DNA of 64,000 nucleotides from an uncultured Lachnospiraceae bacterium (GTDB taxonomy: Bacteria; Bacillota; Clostridia; Lachnospirales; Lachnospiraceae): positions 1 to 64,000 of the forward strand of contig CADBFP010000009.1 of the NCBI GenBank assembly GCA_902793995.1, read 5' to 3'. Shown here piece after piece: positions 49,272 through 58,843 of the stretch (within the stretch, counting starts at the first letter, position 1; each line of letters opens with the position of its first letter). A program made the position numbers and the translations under genes. The notes beneath the pieces are model-generated. The model was not told the DNA's origin, did no database searches, and saw only the letters and a list, made by a program, of their open reading frames with translations.

Positions 49272-51275
49272 TTACAGGCGACTGCGATAATCGCTCAGTT
49301 CTCTTTCATTCCCCAGAACAAAATGTCCCGGCAGAATCTCGGACCAGATCGGCTGATCCACGCTGTAGTCATGCTGGGTCGGATCATAAACCAGCAGCTT
49401 CTTTTTGCGCTCGATGGCCGGATCCGGGTTCGGAATGGCAGACAGCAGGGCTCGGGTATAAGGATGCACCGGATGCCTGAAGAGCTCTTCCGCTTCCGCC
49501 AGCTCCACGATCTTGCCCTTGTAAATCACGGCGATCCGGTCGGAAATAAAGCGTACCACCGACAAATCGTGGGCGATAAACAAGTAGGTGAGGCCGTGAG
49601 TGGTCTTCAGCTCGTTCAGCAGGTTCAGCACCTGGGCCCGGATGGACACATCCAAAGCGGAAATGGGCTCGTCCGCCACAATGAATTCCGGCTTCATAAT
49701 GAGAGCCCGGGCAATGCCGATACGCTGTCTTTGGCCGCCGGAGAATTCGTGGGGGAAACGGGAGGCAAATTCCGGAAGCAAACCTACTTCCTTCAGGGCC
49801 GCCTGCACCATTTCTTCCCGCTCTTCATCCGTGCTGTACATCTTCAGGTTCCGGATGCCTTCGCTGATGATATAGGATACCTTGGCCCGCTCGTTCAGGG
49901 AGGCCAGGGGATCCTGGAAAATCATCTGAATGCCCCGGACCACCTTCTGGTCCATTTCCTTGGAGATCTTGCCGCTGATTTTCTCGCCCTTGAAGAAGAT
50001 TTCCCCTTCCGTGGCGGGATTGATGCGGGTAATGGCCCGGCCGATGGTGGTCTTGCCGGAACCGGATTCGCCCACCAGAGCAAAGGTTTCGCCCTTGTAG
50101 ATCTCGAAGTTTACCTTGTCCACCGCCACAAATTTCTTGCGGCCGGCGCCGAAGGTCACATTCAGATCCTTCACGGTAATCACCGGCACCCGGTTCGGAT
50201 CCTCGTGAGGATGCTTCAGCGTATCCCCATAGTCCATGTTCATCCGCTCGGACAGCTGCTTGATGGAAGTGGGCTGCTCAATCTTCGGCGCCCGGGGATC
50301 CAGATACCAGGTCTTGGCCATATGGGTCTCGGACACATTAAAGAAGGGCGGCTCCAGCTTGAAATCAATGGCCAGGGCCTGTTTGTTCCGGGGGGCAAAA
50401 GCGTCCCCGGTGATTTTGTTGAACAGGTTGGGCGGCGTTCCGTCTATGGTAGGCAGCTTTTCGCCCTTGATGCCCAGCTGAGGCAGGGCGGACAAAAGAG
50501 CCCAGGAGTAGGGATGCCAGGCGTTGTAGAACACATCCTCCGCCGTGCCGATTTCCACAATCTGGCCGGCGTACATCACCGCCACCCGTTCCGCCACATT
50601 GGCCACCACACCCAGGTCATGAGTGATGTAAATGATGGTCATGCCGAACTGTTCCTGCAGGCGGCGGATCAGATCCAGGATCTGGGCCTGGATGGTCACA
50701 TCCAAAGCCGTGGTAGGCTCGTCGCAAATGAGGATGCGGGGATGGCAGGCCACGGCAATGGCAATTACCACCCGCTGGCGCATACCGCCGGAGAATTCAT
50801 GCGGATACTGATTGTAACGGCGTTCCGGATCCGGGATGCCCACAATATCCAGCATGCGGATGGCTTCCTTCTTGGCCTCCGCTCCGGAGAGCCCCTGGTG
50901 GAGCTTAATGGACTCTTCCACCTGGGCGCCGATGCGCTTTAAGGGGTTTAAGGAAGTCATGGGGTCCTGCATCACCATGGAGATTTTGCCGCCCCGGATC
51001 TTCCTCCACTCCTTTTCGGTTTTCAGCTTGGAAATATCCTCGCCTTCGAACATAATGCTGCCGCCGGTGATGGAACCGTTGGCATCCAGCATGCCTAAGA
51101 AGGTCTTGGTAAACACAGACTTGCCGGAACCGGATTCCCCCACAATGGCCAGGGTCTCCCCTTCATACAAATCCAGGGAGCAGCCCCGGATGGCGGTAAG
51201 CCTGTCCCCCCGGAGGGAGAATTGCACAAATACATCCTTGGCGGAAAGGATTACGTTTCTTTCTTGTTTTTCCAT
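49272..51275 (-). CDS. fused oligopeptide ABC transporter ATPase (OppD-OppF)
   Basis: A 667-aa protein with two complete ABC ATPase domains in one chain. The N-terminal half (about 10-330) is OppD-like: [24 protein letters not shown] and [19 protein letters not shown]. The C-terminal half (about 370-650) is OppF-like: [24 protein letters not shown] and [20 protein letters not shown] linker with the OppD-type Cys-poor C-terminal region joins them. Usually these are two genes. ATG at 51275 has GGAG 7 bases upstream. It is the last gene of the oppABC(DF) operon and powers peptide uptake. Confidence 0.93.
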   Translation of the reverse strand: MEKQERNVILSAKDVFVQFSLRGDRLTAIRGCSLDLYEGETLAIVGESGSGKSVFTKTFLGMLDANGSITGGSIMFEGEDISKLKTEKEWRKIRGGKISMVMQDPMTSLNPLKRIGAQVEESIKLHQGLSGAEAKKEAIRMLDIVGIPDPERRYNQYPHEFSGGMRQRVVIAIAVACHPRILICDEPTTALDVTIQAQILDLIRRLQEQFGMTIIYITHDLGVVANVAERVAVMYAGQIVEIGTAEDVFYNAWHPYSWALLSALPQLGIKGEKLPTIDGTPPNLFNKITGDAFAPRNKQALAIDFKLEPPFFNVSETHMAKTWYLDPRAPKIEQPTSIKQLSERMNMDYGDTLKHPHEDPNRVPVITVKDLNVTFGAGRKKFVAVDKVNFEIYKGETFALVGESGSGKTTIGRAITRINPATEGEIFFKGEKISGKISKEMDQKVVRGIQMIFQDPLASLNERAKVSYIISEGIRNLKMYSTDEEREEMVQAALKEVGLLPEFASRFPHEFSGGQRQRIGIARALIMKPEFIVADEPISALDVSIRAQVLNLLNELKTTHGLTYLFIAHDLSVVRFISDRIAVIYKGKIVELAEAEELFRHPVHPYTRALLSAIPNPDPAIERKKKLLVYDPTQHDYSVDQPIWSEILPGHFVLGNERELSDYRSRL

Positions 51276-51290
51276 CAACGCGCTCCTTTC

Positions 51291-52298
51291 CTATACGTGG
51301 TTCCGGGGATCCGCCGCATCCGAGAAGGCATTGCCCGCCAGATAGAAGGTGACGGTAATGAGGGACACGATCACCGCCGGGAATATCAGAATATGCGGAT
51401 AATTGGCAAACTGTTCCCGGGAGTTACGGAGCAAAAGCCCCAGGGCCGGTTCCTGCACATCCAAAAGCCCCAGGTAAGCCAGGGTGGTCTCCATGCCGAT
51501 GGTCTGGGGAATGGCCAGAGCCATACGCAGAATAATCACGCTGATCATATAAGGCAGAATGTTCTTCAGCAGGATGGTGCCCAGTTTAGTGCCCAGACAG
51601 CGGGAGGCCAGGTTGTATTCCCGGTCCCGGTACATAAAGACCAGATTTCGGATGTTTTTGGCTGTATAAATCCAGTTAAAGATAATCAGGGAGACACACA
51701 TAATCATGAAGGTCTTGCCGATCATCAGCGCTATCAGCGTCATGTAAATGATGGTCGGCACCGAGTATATGATGTTGTATATCTCCGTAAATATCCGGTC
51801 CAGTTTTCGGACATAGCCCCAGAGTAATCCCATGATCACCCCGACGACCACCTCGCCAACGCCTACGATAGCCGCCAGCATCACGGAATGCTGGGTGGCG
51901 TACCAGACCTGATACCAATAGTCACGGCCGATATTGTCCGCCCCGAACCAGTAATCCTTGTTGGGGGTGGTAAATCTCGCTTTCTTGTTGCTTTCCAGTT
52001 CCGTGTAATGTCTGTATTTTGTACACAGGGGCGAAATGGCTATAAAGGAAAAGATAAACACAGCCAGGAAGACCACCAGCATAATCACGGCGGATTTCTT
52101 CTTCAGGAAGTTTTTCCACACGCTCTTCCAATAGGAATACTCGCTGTAGCCAATCCGTTCCGCTTCCTCCGGATGGTATTCCACGAAGGAAAACAGTTCT
52201 GCTTCGCTTTGCCCCGTGACCGCCGCCAAACCTTCCGCGGAGATATCGTTTACAACGGGAGTTTCCTCCCCAGCCAGCATTTTTTTGTTTTTCTTCAT
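51291..52298 (-). CDS. oppC: oligopeptide ABC transporter permease OppC
   Basis: A 335-aa permease. The cytoplasmic N-terminus of about 70 residues is followed by six membrane helices and the conserved GRDYWYQVWYATQHSVMLA and EYNLASRCLGTKLGTILLKN segments (EAA loop near residue 225). A periplasmic loop between helices 1 and 2 carries the KDYWFGADNIGRD pattern of the DppC/OppC family. Its ATG overlaps the oppB stop. Confidence 0.92.
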   Translation of the reverse strand: MKKNKKMLAGEETPVVNDISAEGLAAVTGQSEAELFSFVEYHPEEAERIGYSEYSYWKSVWKNFLKKKSAVIMLVVFLAVFIFSFIAISPLCTKYRHYTELESNKKARFTTPNKDYWFGADNIGRDYWYQVWYATQHSVMLAAIVGVGEVVVGVIMGLLWGYVRKLDRIFTEIYNIIYSVPTIIYMTLIALMIGKTFMIMCVSLIIFNWIYTAKNIRNLVFMYRDREYNLASRCLGTKLGTILLKNILPYMISVIILRMALAIPQTIGMETTLAYLGLLDVQEPALGLLLRNSREQFANYPHILIFPAVIVSLITVTFYLAGNAFSDAADPRNHV

Positions 52299-53251
52299 CG
52301 GGTTTCACCACCCTTTCCGGCCAGACGGATACGAGGGTCAAAGACAGACATCAGAAGGTCGCCTAAGAACATCCCCAAAATACCCATGACTGAGTACAAA
52401 AGCACCAGAGCCTGCACCACATTGGTATCATAACGGGTGATGGCACGAGTGAGCAAGGGTCCCATGCCGGGAACCGCAAAGAAGGATTCCACCAGCAGTG
52501 AACCGCCAATTGTCAACAGGAAGGTGACAGGAAGATTCTGGGCCATAGGCACAAAAGCATTCCGCATCACATGTTTGAACATAATACCCCTGGTTGAGAC
52601 ACCTTTAATCCTGGCCAGTTTAATGTAATCCTTGGTCAGGTCGTCCACCATATAGCGGCGCATCCACAGCGCATAAGAGGCAATGGAGCCAACCGCCAAA
52701 CAGACGATGGGGAGAATACTGGATCGGCCCGGATCCCGGATCGAATACATAGAGGGCAATTTAAAGAGCTTCACGCCCAGCATATAAATCAAGGAATAGG
52801 CCACCAGACGGGGAACGGCATTGATAAAAATCGTATAGGCCGTGCCTAAGTGATCAAATATACCGTTTTTATACCGGGCCTGCAAAATGCCCATGGGGAT
52901 GCCTATGAGCAAGGCAATCCCCAGGGCGATCAGACCCAGTCGCATGGAGATGCCGAACTTCTCGCCGATGAGTTCCCAAACGGGCTGGCCGTTGGAAATA
53001 CGGCGGGAGGTCCCCAGATCCCCCTTCGTCAGCAGGTTCTTGTAGAACTTTCCCAACTGCGTCAACGTCGGGTCCAGAAGTCCTGCTGCCCGCAGCTTGT
53101 CCTCCTTCTGTTCATCCGTAAGCTTGATCAGCTCGTCTTCGGTGAAATAATAGTCGTTGGGCATTAAGCGGAGCAGCAGGAACACAATGGTAACCACGAT
53201 GAAGACTGTTAACAGGGATTGTAATAGTCTTTTAATCGTGTATTTTAACAT
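52295..53251 (-). CDS. oppB: oligopeptide ABC transporter permease OppB
   Basis: A 318-aa permease with six membrane helices. The start MLKYTIKRLLQSLLTVFIV and the EAA loop DYIKLARIKGVSTRGIMFKH are typical. An acidic insertion after helix 1 (EDELIKLTDEQKEDKLRAAG) is characteristic of the family. It follows oppA by 10 bp. Confidence 0.92.
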   Translation of the reverse strand: MLKYTIKRLLQSLLTVFIVVTIVFLLLRLMPNDYYFTEDELIKLTDEQKEDKLRAAGLLDPTLTQLGKFYKNLLTKGDLGTSRRISNGQPVWELIGEKFGISMRLGLIALGIALLIGIPMGILQARYKNGIFDHLGTAYTIFINAVPRLVAYSLIYMLGVKLFKLPSMYSIRDPGRSSILPIVCLAVGSIASYALWMRRYMVDDLTKDYIKLARIKGVSTRGIMFKHVMRNAFVPMAQNLPVTFLLTIGGSLLVESFFAVPGMGPLLTRAITRYDTNVVQALVLLYSVMGILGMFLGDLLMSVFDPRIRLAGKGGETR

Positions 53252-53261
53252 AGGCTTTTAC

Positions 53262-55280
53262 TTATTTTCCTGCACCGGCTTCATAAGAGGCCGCGAAGGT
53301 ATCGTAATCAGCGGTGGTGTAGCCGTCCTTGGAGGTCTCCCAGTTCACGAAACGGTTGGTCTGGATGCCGTAAGGGGCATAGATCTTGCTGTAATCGTTC
53401 ACATGGGTGAGCTGCCAGGATACGTTCTTGTACCACGGAATGCAAAGGGCATGCTTCAGCATGAAGGCTTCCGCCTGGGCGTAGGCTTCATAGCGCTTGT
53501 CCATGTCGTCCGTGATGTTCTTGGCGTCGTTGACCATCTTGGTGAATTCCTTGTAGATCTCAATGAGTTCAGGCTCAGTGATATCGTTGGTGTTCACATA
53601 GGAGATGGAGTAGTAAGCATTGTCTTCGCCGTAGGTTTCCTGTCCCAGATAGTTCTGAGGATCGCCGTAGTCAGCGCCCCAGCCGTTGATGTAGATGGAA
53701 GCCTTGCGGGGCTTACGCACTTCGTTGGCCAGAGAGGACACATAGGTCAGGGTGTTCAGCTTCACGAAATCATCGCCCAGGTTCTTCTTGATCATTTCGC
53801 CGAACACGAAGGCCGTGTCAGCGGCGGTGGTGCTGGAACCGGAGATGTAGTAATCCATCAGCACGGGGAAGGTCACGCCCTTGGCAGCCAGTTCTTCCAT
53901 GGCCTGCTTCTTGTACTGCTCGGCCTTGGCGGCGTCATAGCGAGGATAGTTATCCAGGCTGGGAGTGATGCCGATGAGTTCCATAACCCGTTCGGTGTAT
54001 TCCTTGCCGCTGCTGAAGTTTACCAGCTGGCTCATGGTGTAGCAGTAGTTGGCGCACTTTAAGGGGTTGATGGAGTTGGTGCGCTCCAGGTAAGGGGTCG
54101 CATCCAGACCATAGTACAGAGCCAGACGGAAGGCCTCGTTCTGAACGGCGGTGTTCCAGTTCGTATCGGGATCTTCGCTCTTTTCCATATTCTTGTTCCA
54201 GTTCAGGTGGATCTGATAGGAATACTTGGTAGGACGGGCTTCCACCAGGTTCTGATAGAACTGATGGTTGATGTTGTCGTGGATGGTCAGCAGAGCATCC
54301 TCGGTCAGTTCTACATAGGAGAGCTCGCCGTTTTCATACATCTGGTAAGCCTGGGCGCCGGATTCCACCATCTTATAGGTGACGGAGTTGAAGCGCTTGC
54401 AATCCTTGTTCCAGTACAGCGGGTTGGGGGTCATCACCTTTTCGTTTTCACGAACGAAGGTAGGCATCACGTAAGGGCCGCAGTACCACATATTCTCGTT
54501 GGTGCAGGCCTTGAAGCCGTCTACGCCCAGATCCTTAATCAGCTGGGGAGCAGCGGGATACAGGCAGTTGTAGGTGGTCAGGGTATCGAAGTAAGGCAGC
54601 TTGTCCACGCAGGTGTAAACCAGGGTCTTGGCGTCCTTGGCTTCGATGCCTACCATCTCTTTTAACTTGTCGATGCCCAGCGCCTTGCCGGCAGCTTCAT
54701 CCAGTTCCTTGGTGTAGTTGTAGTAATCACCGGCGCCCTGGATCATTTCGATGGGCATGGAGGTGTTGGCCGCTTCGTTCTTGTGGAAGTTCAGAACCCA
54801 TTCCAGGCCCCACAGGAAGTCTTCCGCGGTCACATCTGCTTTTTCGGTGCCTTTTACGTCAACCCACTTCACGCCGTCGCGCAGGTGGAAGGTCCAGGTC
54901 TTGCCGCCGTCGGTGGTTTCCCACTTCTCGGCCAGGCCGGGCACCAGGTTGCCGTAGTTGTCGTTGGAAAGCAGACCGTCAATGCAGTTGGTCAGCACCT
55001 GCAGCTCCTTGTTGGCCTGGGAGTACAGGATGTTGAAGGTCTCCATTTCGTTTACCTGGGTCAGATAGTGTACCCAGTCGGTCACTTCGTTGGCCGCAGG
55101 AGCGGGAGGCGCCGTGGTTTCCGGGGTCGCCGCCGTGGTCTGGCCGGAAGCCGTGGTGCCGGGAGCCGCCGCCGTGGTGGTGGTCTTAGGCGCCTCGGTA
55201 GTGGGGGTGCTTCCGCCGCCGCAAGCGGTCAGGGTAAACACCATGGCTGCTGCTAATACAAATGCAAGCAGTTTTTTCAT
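53262..55280 (-). CDS. oppA: oligopeptide-binding lipoprotein OppA-like
   Basis: A 672-aa family 5 extracellular solute-binding lipoprotein. The signal ends in LTAC, then a Thr/Ala-rich linker of about 45 residues. The binding domain begins near residue 65 (TDWVHYLTQVNEMETFNIL) and contains the signature region GLAEKWETTDGGKTWTFHLR. It captures peptides outside the membrane for OppBC(DF). AGGAGG precedes the ATG. The gene is first of the operon and has its own promoter with a 130-nt leader. Confidence 0.92.
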   Translation of the reverse strand: MKKLLAFVLAAAMVFTLTACGGGSTPTTEAPKTTTTAAAPGTTASGQTTAATPETTAPPAPAANEVTDWVHYLTQVNEMETFNILYSQANKELQVLTNCIDGLLSNDNYGNLVPGLAEKWETTDGGKTWTFHLRDGVKWVDVKGTEKADVTAEDFLWGLEWVLNFHKNEAANTSMPIEMIQGAGDYYNYTKELDEAAGKALGIDKLKEMVGIEAKDAKTLVYTCVDKLPYFDTLTTYNCLYPAAPQLIKDLGVDGFKACTNENMWYCGPYVMPTFVRENEKVMTPNPLYWNKDCKRFNSVTYKMVESGAQAYQMYENGELSYVELTEDALLTIHDNINHQFYQNLVEARPTKYSYQIHLNWNKNMEKSEDPDTNWNTAVQNEAFRLALYYGLDATPYLERTNSINPLKCANYCYTMSQLVNFSSGKEYTERVMELIGITPSLDNYPRYDAAKAEQYKKQAMEELAAKGVTFPVLMDYYISGSSTTAADTAFVFGEMIKKNLGDDFVKLNTLTYVSSLANEVRKPRKASIYINGWGADYGDPQNYLGQETYGEDNAYYSISYVNTNDITEPELIEIYKEFTKMVNDAKNITDDMDKRYEAYAQAEAFMLKHALCIPWYKNVSWQLTHVNDYSKIYAPYGIQTNRFVNWETSKDGYTTADYDTFAASYEAGAGK

Positions 55281-55414
55281 ACTTTCTCCTCCTTAGTAAA
55301 GAGTGTATATTCCTGTCGGGATATAGGCTTCCCCGGCGGCAGAGGCTGCCGTCGTTGTTCCTATTATTCCCGAATTGCAGGTGAAAATACAAATAACACA
55401 GTCCTATTGGAACA

Positions 55415-55444
55415 TTTATACCACACGAAAGGGGAGGCTGTCAA
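55415..55444 (-). promoter_or_regulatory. promoter of the opp operon
   Basis: TTGACA (55439-55444) and TATAAA (55415-55420) with 18 bp between on the minus strand. The predicted leader is about 130 nt long with no recognised riboswitch. Confidence 0.65.
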
Positions 55445-55465
55445 TCTTTCGCCTCCCCCTTTTCT
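55430..55465. terminator. probable terminator of the aminotransferase operon
   Basis: GGGGAGGC/GCCTCCCC stem (55431-55462) followed by CTTTTCTCGCTTTTTT on the plus strand and TTTCG on the minus strand. It lies about 75 bp behind the aminotransferase stop and overlaps the opp promoter. Confidence 0.55.
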
Positions 55466-55534
55466 CGCTTTTTTATTGAAAGTGAATGCCGGGGTTTTGC
55501 TTCTTTGTTTGAAGTATCCCGGGCATGCCCTCCT

Positions 55535-56719
55535 TTAGCGGTATTCCTCCATCAATGCCTCAAAATGGGGCAGAGCCCGCTCAATCATATCCGGCGCCAC
55601 ACAGGTGCTGATGCGGAAATAATCCGGACAGCCGAAGGATTCCCCGGAAACAATCAGCAGATTCCGCTTTTTTGCTTCCTCGGAGAAGGCATTGGCATCG
55701 TCCCCCGGCGCCTTCACAAAGAGATAGAAGGCCCCCTGAGGCTTCACGCAGGTATAACCGTATTCGCTCAGGGCATTATACAACCGCAGCCGGTTTTTGT
55801 CGTAGGCTTCCATATCCGGCCGCACCCCGGCGCAGAGGCCCACCACCCGCTGCTGCAGGGAAGGGGCGCACACATGGCCAATCACCCGGGCCGCCCCCAC
55901 AATGGCGTCCATCACCGCCAGCTCGTCCGTGCAGGTATCCGCCACCAGGGCATAGCCGATGCGCTCTCCCGGCACGGACAGGGCCTTGGAGAAGGAATAG
56001 CAGACGATGGTATCGTGGTAAATGGAAGGCATAAAAGGCACAAAGGCGTTATCATACACCAACTCCCGGTAGGGCTCGTCGGAAATGATATAAATGGGGT
56101 GGCCGTATTCCTTTTCCTTTTCCGTCAGCAGCGCCGCCAGTTTTTTCAGAGTTTCTTCGGAATAAATGACGCCGGTAGGGTTGTTGGGGGAGTTGATAAT
56201 CACCCCCTGGGTATGCTCGTTGATGGCGGCTTCCATCCCCGCCAGATTGATCTGGAAATCCGGATAATCCGGAGGCACCACCACCAATTTGCCGCCGTTA
56301 TAATTCACAAAAGTGGTATATTCCGGGAAGAAAGGGGCCTGGGCGATAAACTCCGAGCCTTCCACCGCCAGGGCTTTTACCACGGACACAAGGGAGGGGG
56401 CCGCCCCGCAGGTGAAGAAAATATTAAAGCTGGTGAGATTCGTGCCGTAGCGCTTGTTCAAGTCCGCCGTCACCATTTCCCTAAGAGCCGGATTGCCCGC
56501 GGCGGAGGTATAGCCGTGGACGGAAATGCTGTCCAGGTCCCGCACGGCGGAAATAATGGCCTCGTCCACTTCCGGCGGCGCCGGAATGGAGGGATTGCCC
56601 AGGGAAAAATCATAAACATTTTCCGTGCCTACCAAGGCCGCCTGCTGCTTGCCGTATTCGAATAATTCCCGGATAGAGGAGCGCTTGCGCCCCAAACCCG
56701 CCATAGTTTCGTTGATCAT
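55535..56719 (-). CDS. class I/II PLP-dependent aminotransferase
   Basis: A 394-aa fold type I aminotransferase. DFSLGNPSIPAPPEV, SPNNPTGV and YSFSKALSVPGERIGY with the PLP lysine are all present. It belongs to the aspartate/aromatic aminotransferase group; substrate cannot be fixed from sequence. It follows the CoA-transferase gene by 3 bases and IorAB lie upstream, so it probably converts amino acids to 2-oxoacids for IorAB. Confidence 0.9.
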   Translation of the reverse strand: MINETMAGLGRKRSSIRELFEYGKQQAALVGTENVYDFSLGNPSIPAPPEVDEAIISAVRDLDSISVHGYTSAAGNPALREMVTADLNKRYGTNLTSFNIFFTCGAAPSLVSVVKALAVEGSEFIAQAPFFPEYTTFVNYNGGKLVVVPPDYPDFQINLAGMEAAINEHTQGVIINSPNNPTGVIYSEETLKKLAALLTEKEKEYGHPIYIISDEPYRELVYDNAFVPFMPSIYHDTIVCYSFSKALSVPGERIGYALVADTCTDELAVMDAIVGAARVIGHVCAPSLQQRVVGLCAGVRPDMEAYDKNRLRLYNALSEYGYTCVKPQGAFYLFVKAPGDDANAFSEEAKKRNLLIVSGESFGCPDYFRISTCVAPDMIERALPHFEALMEEYR

Positions 56720-56722
56720 AAT

Positions 56723-58045
56723 TCACCTCCAAATCTTCTGCTCTTTGGCTGCTGCTTCCAATTCTTCCCGAAATGCCGGATGGGCAATGGAAATCAATCT
56801 CTCCGCCCGCTCCCAGGTGGAAGCTCCCGCCAGATTCACCGCCCCCTGCTCCGTCACCACCCAGAAGGCCTGGGTCCGGGGGGTGGTAATAATATCGCCC
56901 CCGAAATGGGGCAGGATGCGGGAATGCCGCTCTCCCTTCTTATCCACGAAGGAAGAGGTCATACAGATAAAAGCCTTCCCTCCCGGTGCCGCCTGAGCCC
57001 CGGTGACATAATCCAGCTGGCCCCCGGTGCCGCTGATGTGGCGCAGCCCCGCGCTCTCCGAGGAAATCTGCCCGTAGAGATCGATGGCAATGCAGTTGTT
57101 CACGGAAATCATCCGGCTGTTCTGAGCGATCACGCCCGGATCGTTTACATAAGATAAAGGCGCCGCCGCCACGGAGGGGTTATCCTGCACCCAGTCATAG
57201 AGGGCGGAGGAGCCGAAGACGATCCCCGTCACCCCCTTGCCGGGGTAAATGCTCTTTTGCCGGTTGGTAAGCTTGCCGGCTTCGGAAAGCTTCATATAGG
57301 CATCCCCGCAGAGCTCCGTATGCATGCCCAGATCCTTGATATCCGAATCCGCCAGCATGGCCCCCACCACATTCGGCATGGCCCCGATTCCCAGCTGCAG
57401 GGTGGAGCCGTCCGCAATATGGGGGATCAGATGGGCGGCGATGGCCTTGTCTTCCTCGCTGGCGGTCCCCACCGGAAACTCCGGCAGCGGGGCGTGCTCT
57501 CCTTCCACCACCATATCCACTTCGGAAATATGGATGCACTCTCCGAAGAGGCCCTGGATCCGGGGCAGGTGCTCGTTCACCTCCAGGATCACGGTCTTCG
57601 CTTTCTTCAGAATAGCCGCCGCCACGCCGGTGGCGCAGGAAAGGTTGAAATAGCCGTGGCGGTCCATGGGGGGCACCGCCATCATGGCCACATCCACCGT
57701 GAGGAAGTTCTCGTAATACCAGCTGTTGTTGCGGAACAGCATGGGGATGTAATTGCACAGCCCCTTGTCCGCCAGGGCCCGCTCATAGCCGGAGCAGTGC
57801 CAGGTATTGTACACAAAATGCTTCCGGCTGGGGTCGCACTCCGCCACCTGGATGGGGCCGAAGGTGAGATTTCCCCGGAATTTCACATCAAAGAGCTCGT
57901 CCCGCCGCTCCGCCAGGGCAGCGTCCAGGAGGGGCGGGAAGCAGACATTGGTGGTATAATCCACCCAGTCCCCGGATTTGACGATTTTTACCGCTTCCTG
58001 GGGGGTGCGGAGTTTTTGTTTGTATTGTTCGTAGATGTTGTTCAT
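56723..58045 (-). CDS. butyryl/acyl-CoA:acetate CoA-transferase family protein
   Basis: A 440-aa CoA-transferase of the acetyl-CoA hydrolase family. ATLQLGIGAMPNVVGAM-type and GTGGQLDYVTGAQAA loops are present, and the catalytic Glu region reads YGQISSESAGLRHISG. ATG at 58045 has GAGG 6 bases upstream; the frame open to 58222 crosses repeats and has no family similarity. Placed between iorB and the aminotransferase gene it probably exchanges acyl-CoA for acetyl-CoA, which acetate kinase then turns to ATP after phosphotransacetylation. It differs from the CoA-transferase at 22810. Confidence 0.9.
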   Translation of the reverse strand: MNNIYEQYKQKLRTPQEAVKIVKSGDWVDYTTNVCFPPLLDAALAERRDELFDVKFRGNLTFGPIQVAECDPSRKHFVYNTWHCSGYERALADKGLCNYIPMLFRNNSWYYENFLTVDVAMMAVPPMDRHGYFNLSCATGVAAAILKKAKTVILEVNEHLPRIQGLFGECIHISEVDMVVEGEHAPLPEFPVGTASEEDKAIAAHLIPHIADGSTLQLGIGAMPNVVGAMLADSDIKDLGMHTELCGDAYMKLSEAGKLTNRQKSIYPGKGVTGIVFGSSALYDWVQDNPSVAAAPLSYVNDPGVIAQNSRMISVNNCIAIDLYGQISSESAGLRHISGTGGQLDYVTGAQAAPGGKAFICMTSSFVDKKGERHSRILPHFGGDIITTPRTQAFWVVTEQGAVNLAGASTWERAERLISIAHPAFREELEAAAKEQKIWR

Positions 58046-58089
58046 AGTTTTCCTCAATAGGCGGGCCGCAAGCGACACCGGGCATCCAC

Positions 58090-58207
58090 CCGTAGGGGCG
58101 GCGATCCGCCGCCTCCATCCGCCGCAAGGCGGATTCATTTCCATCATTTGCCGCCAGGCAAATGCACCTTCGGGCAGGCGGGCCGGTGGCACACCGGCCC
58201 CTACGGA
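58090..58207. repeat. cluster of dispersed palindromes behind the lipoprotein gene
   Basis: GTAGGGGCGGCGATCCGCC, then GATCCGCCG-type and CCGCAAGGCGGATT palindromes, the 28-bp repeat (58139-58166) and GGGCCGGTGGCACACCGGCCC followed by CTACGG. No gene lies between 58046 and 58200. Confidence 0.6.
58139..58166. repeat. 28-bp direct repeat, copy 1
   Basis: Identical to 58813-58840 in the same orientation. It contains the palindrome CATTTGCC-GCCA-GGCAAATG. The pair brackets the lipoprotein gene. Confidence 0.8.
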
Positions 58208-58806
58208 CTGTACGCTTCGCACAGATAGTATATTCCAGGGTAGTCTATATCCTCCCAGTAAATATGTTCTTCATCCCGGTTTGATATATAGACTCGCCCG
58301 CCCCGTTGCCATCCACCCAGCCATGTCAATTCCTCGTCCGGGTATTTATCATAAACTCTCACCTCTAATTCCCCGTAAGAGACATACCCATCCGGAACAG
58401 CGTCCACATACTGATATGTATCACGGAAAAGGCTTCCTCTCACAAATATGAAATGACCGCTATTCATTTCTTTTGAAAGAAATAATTGATATATTCCTTT
58501 TCGGGCACTAATCAAGAGTGACTCTTGAGTACTTGTGTTTTTATATATTTCGGAATCCTCTCTCCCAAACAAATCCCCATAGTTCCATGTCACCTGCAAA
58601 ACATCTTTAACATTTCCCAATAAACTGTAATGGGCCGGAACGCTATTGAAGGAATGACCACTATAGGAATAATCCCGGCCATCATATTTGAATCGGGGCG
58701 GAAAACCAGTATATGGTGTTGAGCATCCGCTTATCAATCCAAGCGTAAGCAGAAGAACACATAGCCGCCACAAGGTTGCTTTGTCATCATGTGAATGTTT
58801 AGTCAT
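58201..58806 (-). CDS. small lipoprotein of unknown function, inserted between repeats
   Basis: A 201-aa lipoprotein: basic start, hydrophobic core LCVLLLTLGLI and lipobox SGC. The mature part is Tyr/Asp-rich with no recognised domain (YKNTSTQESLLISARKGIYQ, WEDIDYPGIYYLCEAY). The ATG at 58806 has only a poor ribosome binding site (ATGGAAT). It is AT-richer than its neighbours and lies, with 28-bp direct repeats on both sides, inside an otherwise continuous iorB-to-CoA-transferase gene run, so it looks like a later insertion. Confidence 0.65.
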   Translation of the reverse strand: MTKHSHDDKATLWRLCVLLLTLGLISGCSTPYTGFPPRFKYDGRDYSYSGHSFNSVPAHYSLLGNVKDVLQVTWNYGDLFGREDSEIYKNTSTQESLLISARKGIYQLFLSKEMNSGHFIFVRGSLFRDTYQYVDAVPDGYVSYGELEVRVYDKYPDEELTWLGGWQRGGRVYISNRDEEHIYWEDIDYPGIYYLCEAYSP

Positions 58807-58812
58807 CATGTA

Positions 58813-58840
58813 TTCCATCATTTGCCGCCAGGCAAATGCA
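58813..58840. repeat. 28-bp direct repeat, copy 2
   Basis: Second copy of 58139-58166, 3 bases from the iorB stop codon. Confidence 0.8.
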
Positions 58841-58843
58841 GCT

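Noticed and set aside
55281..55414. Riboswitch in the long leader of the opp operon
   Set aside because: No conserved aptamer pattern could be recognised in the 130 nt.
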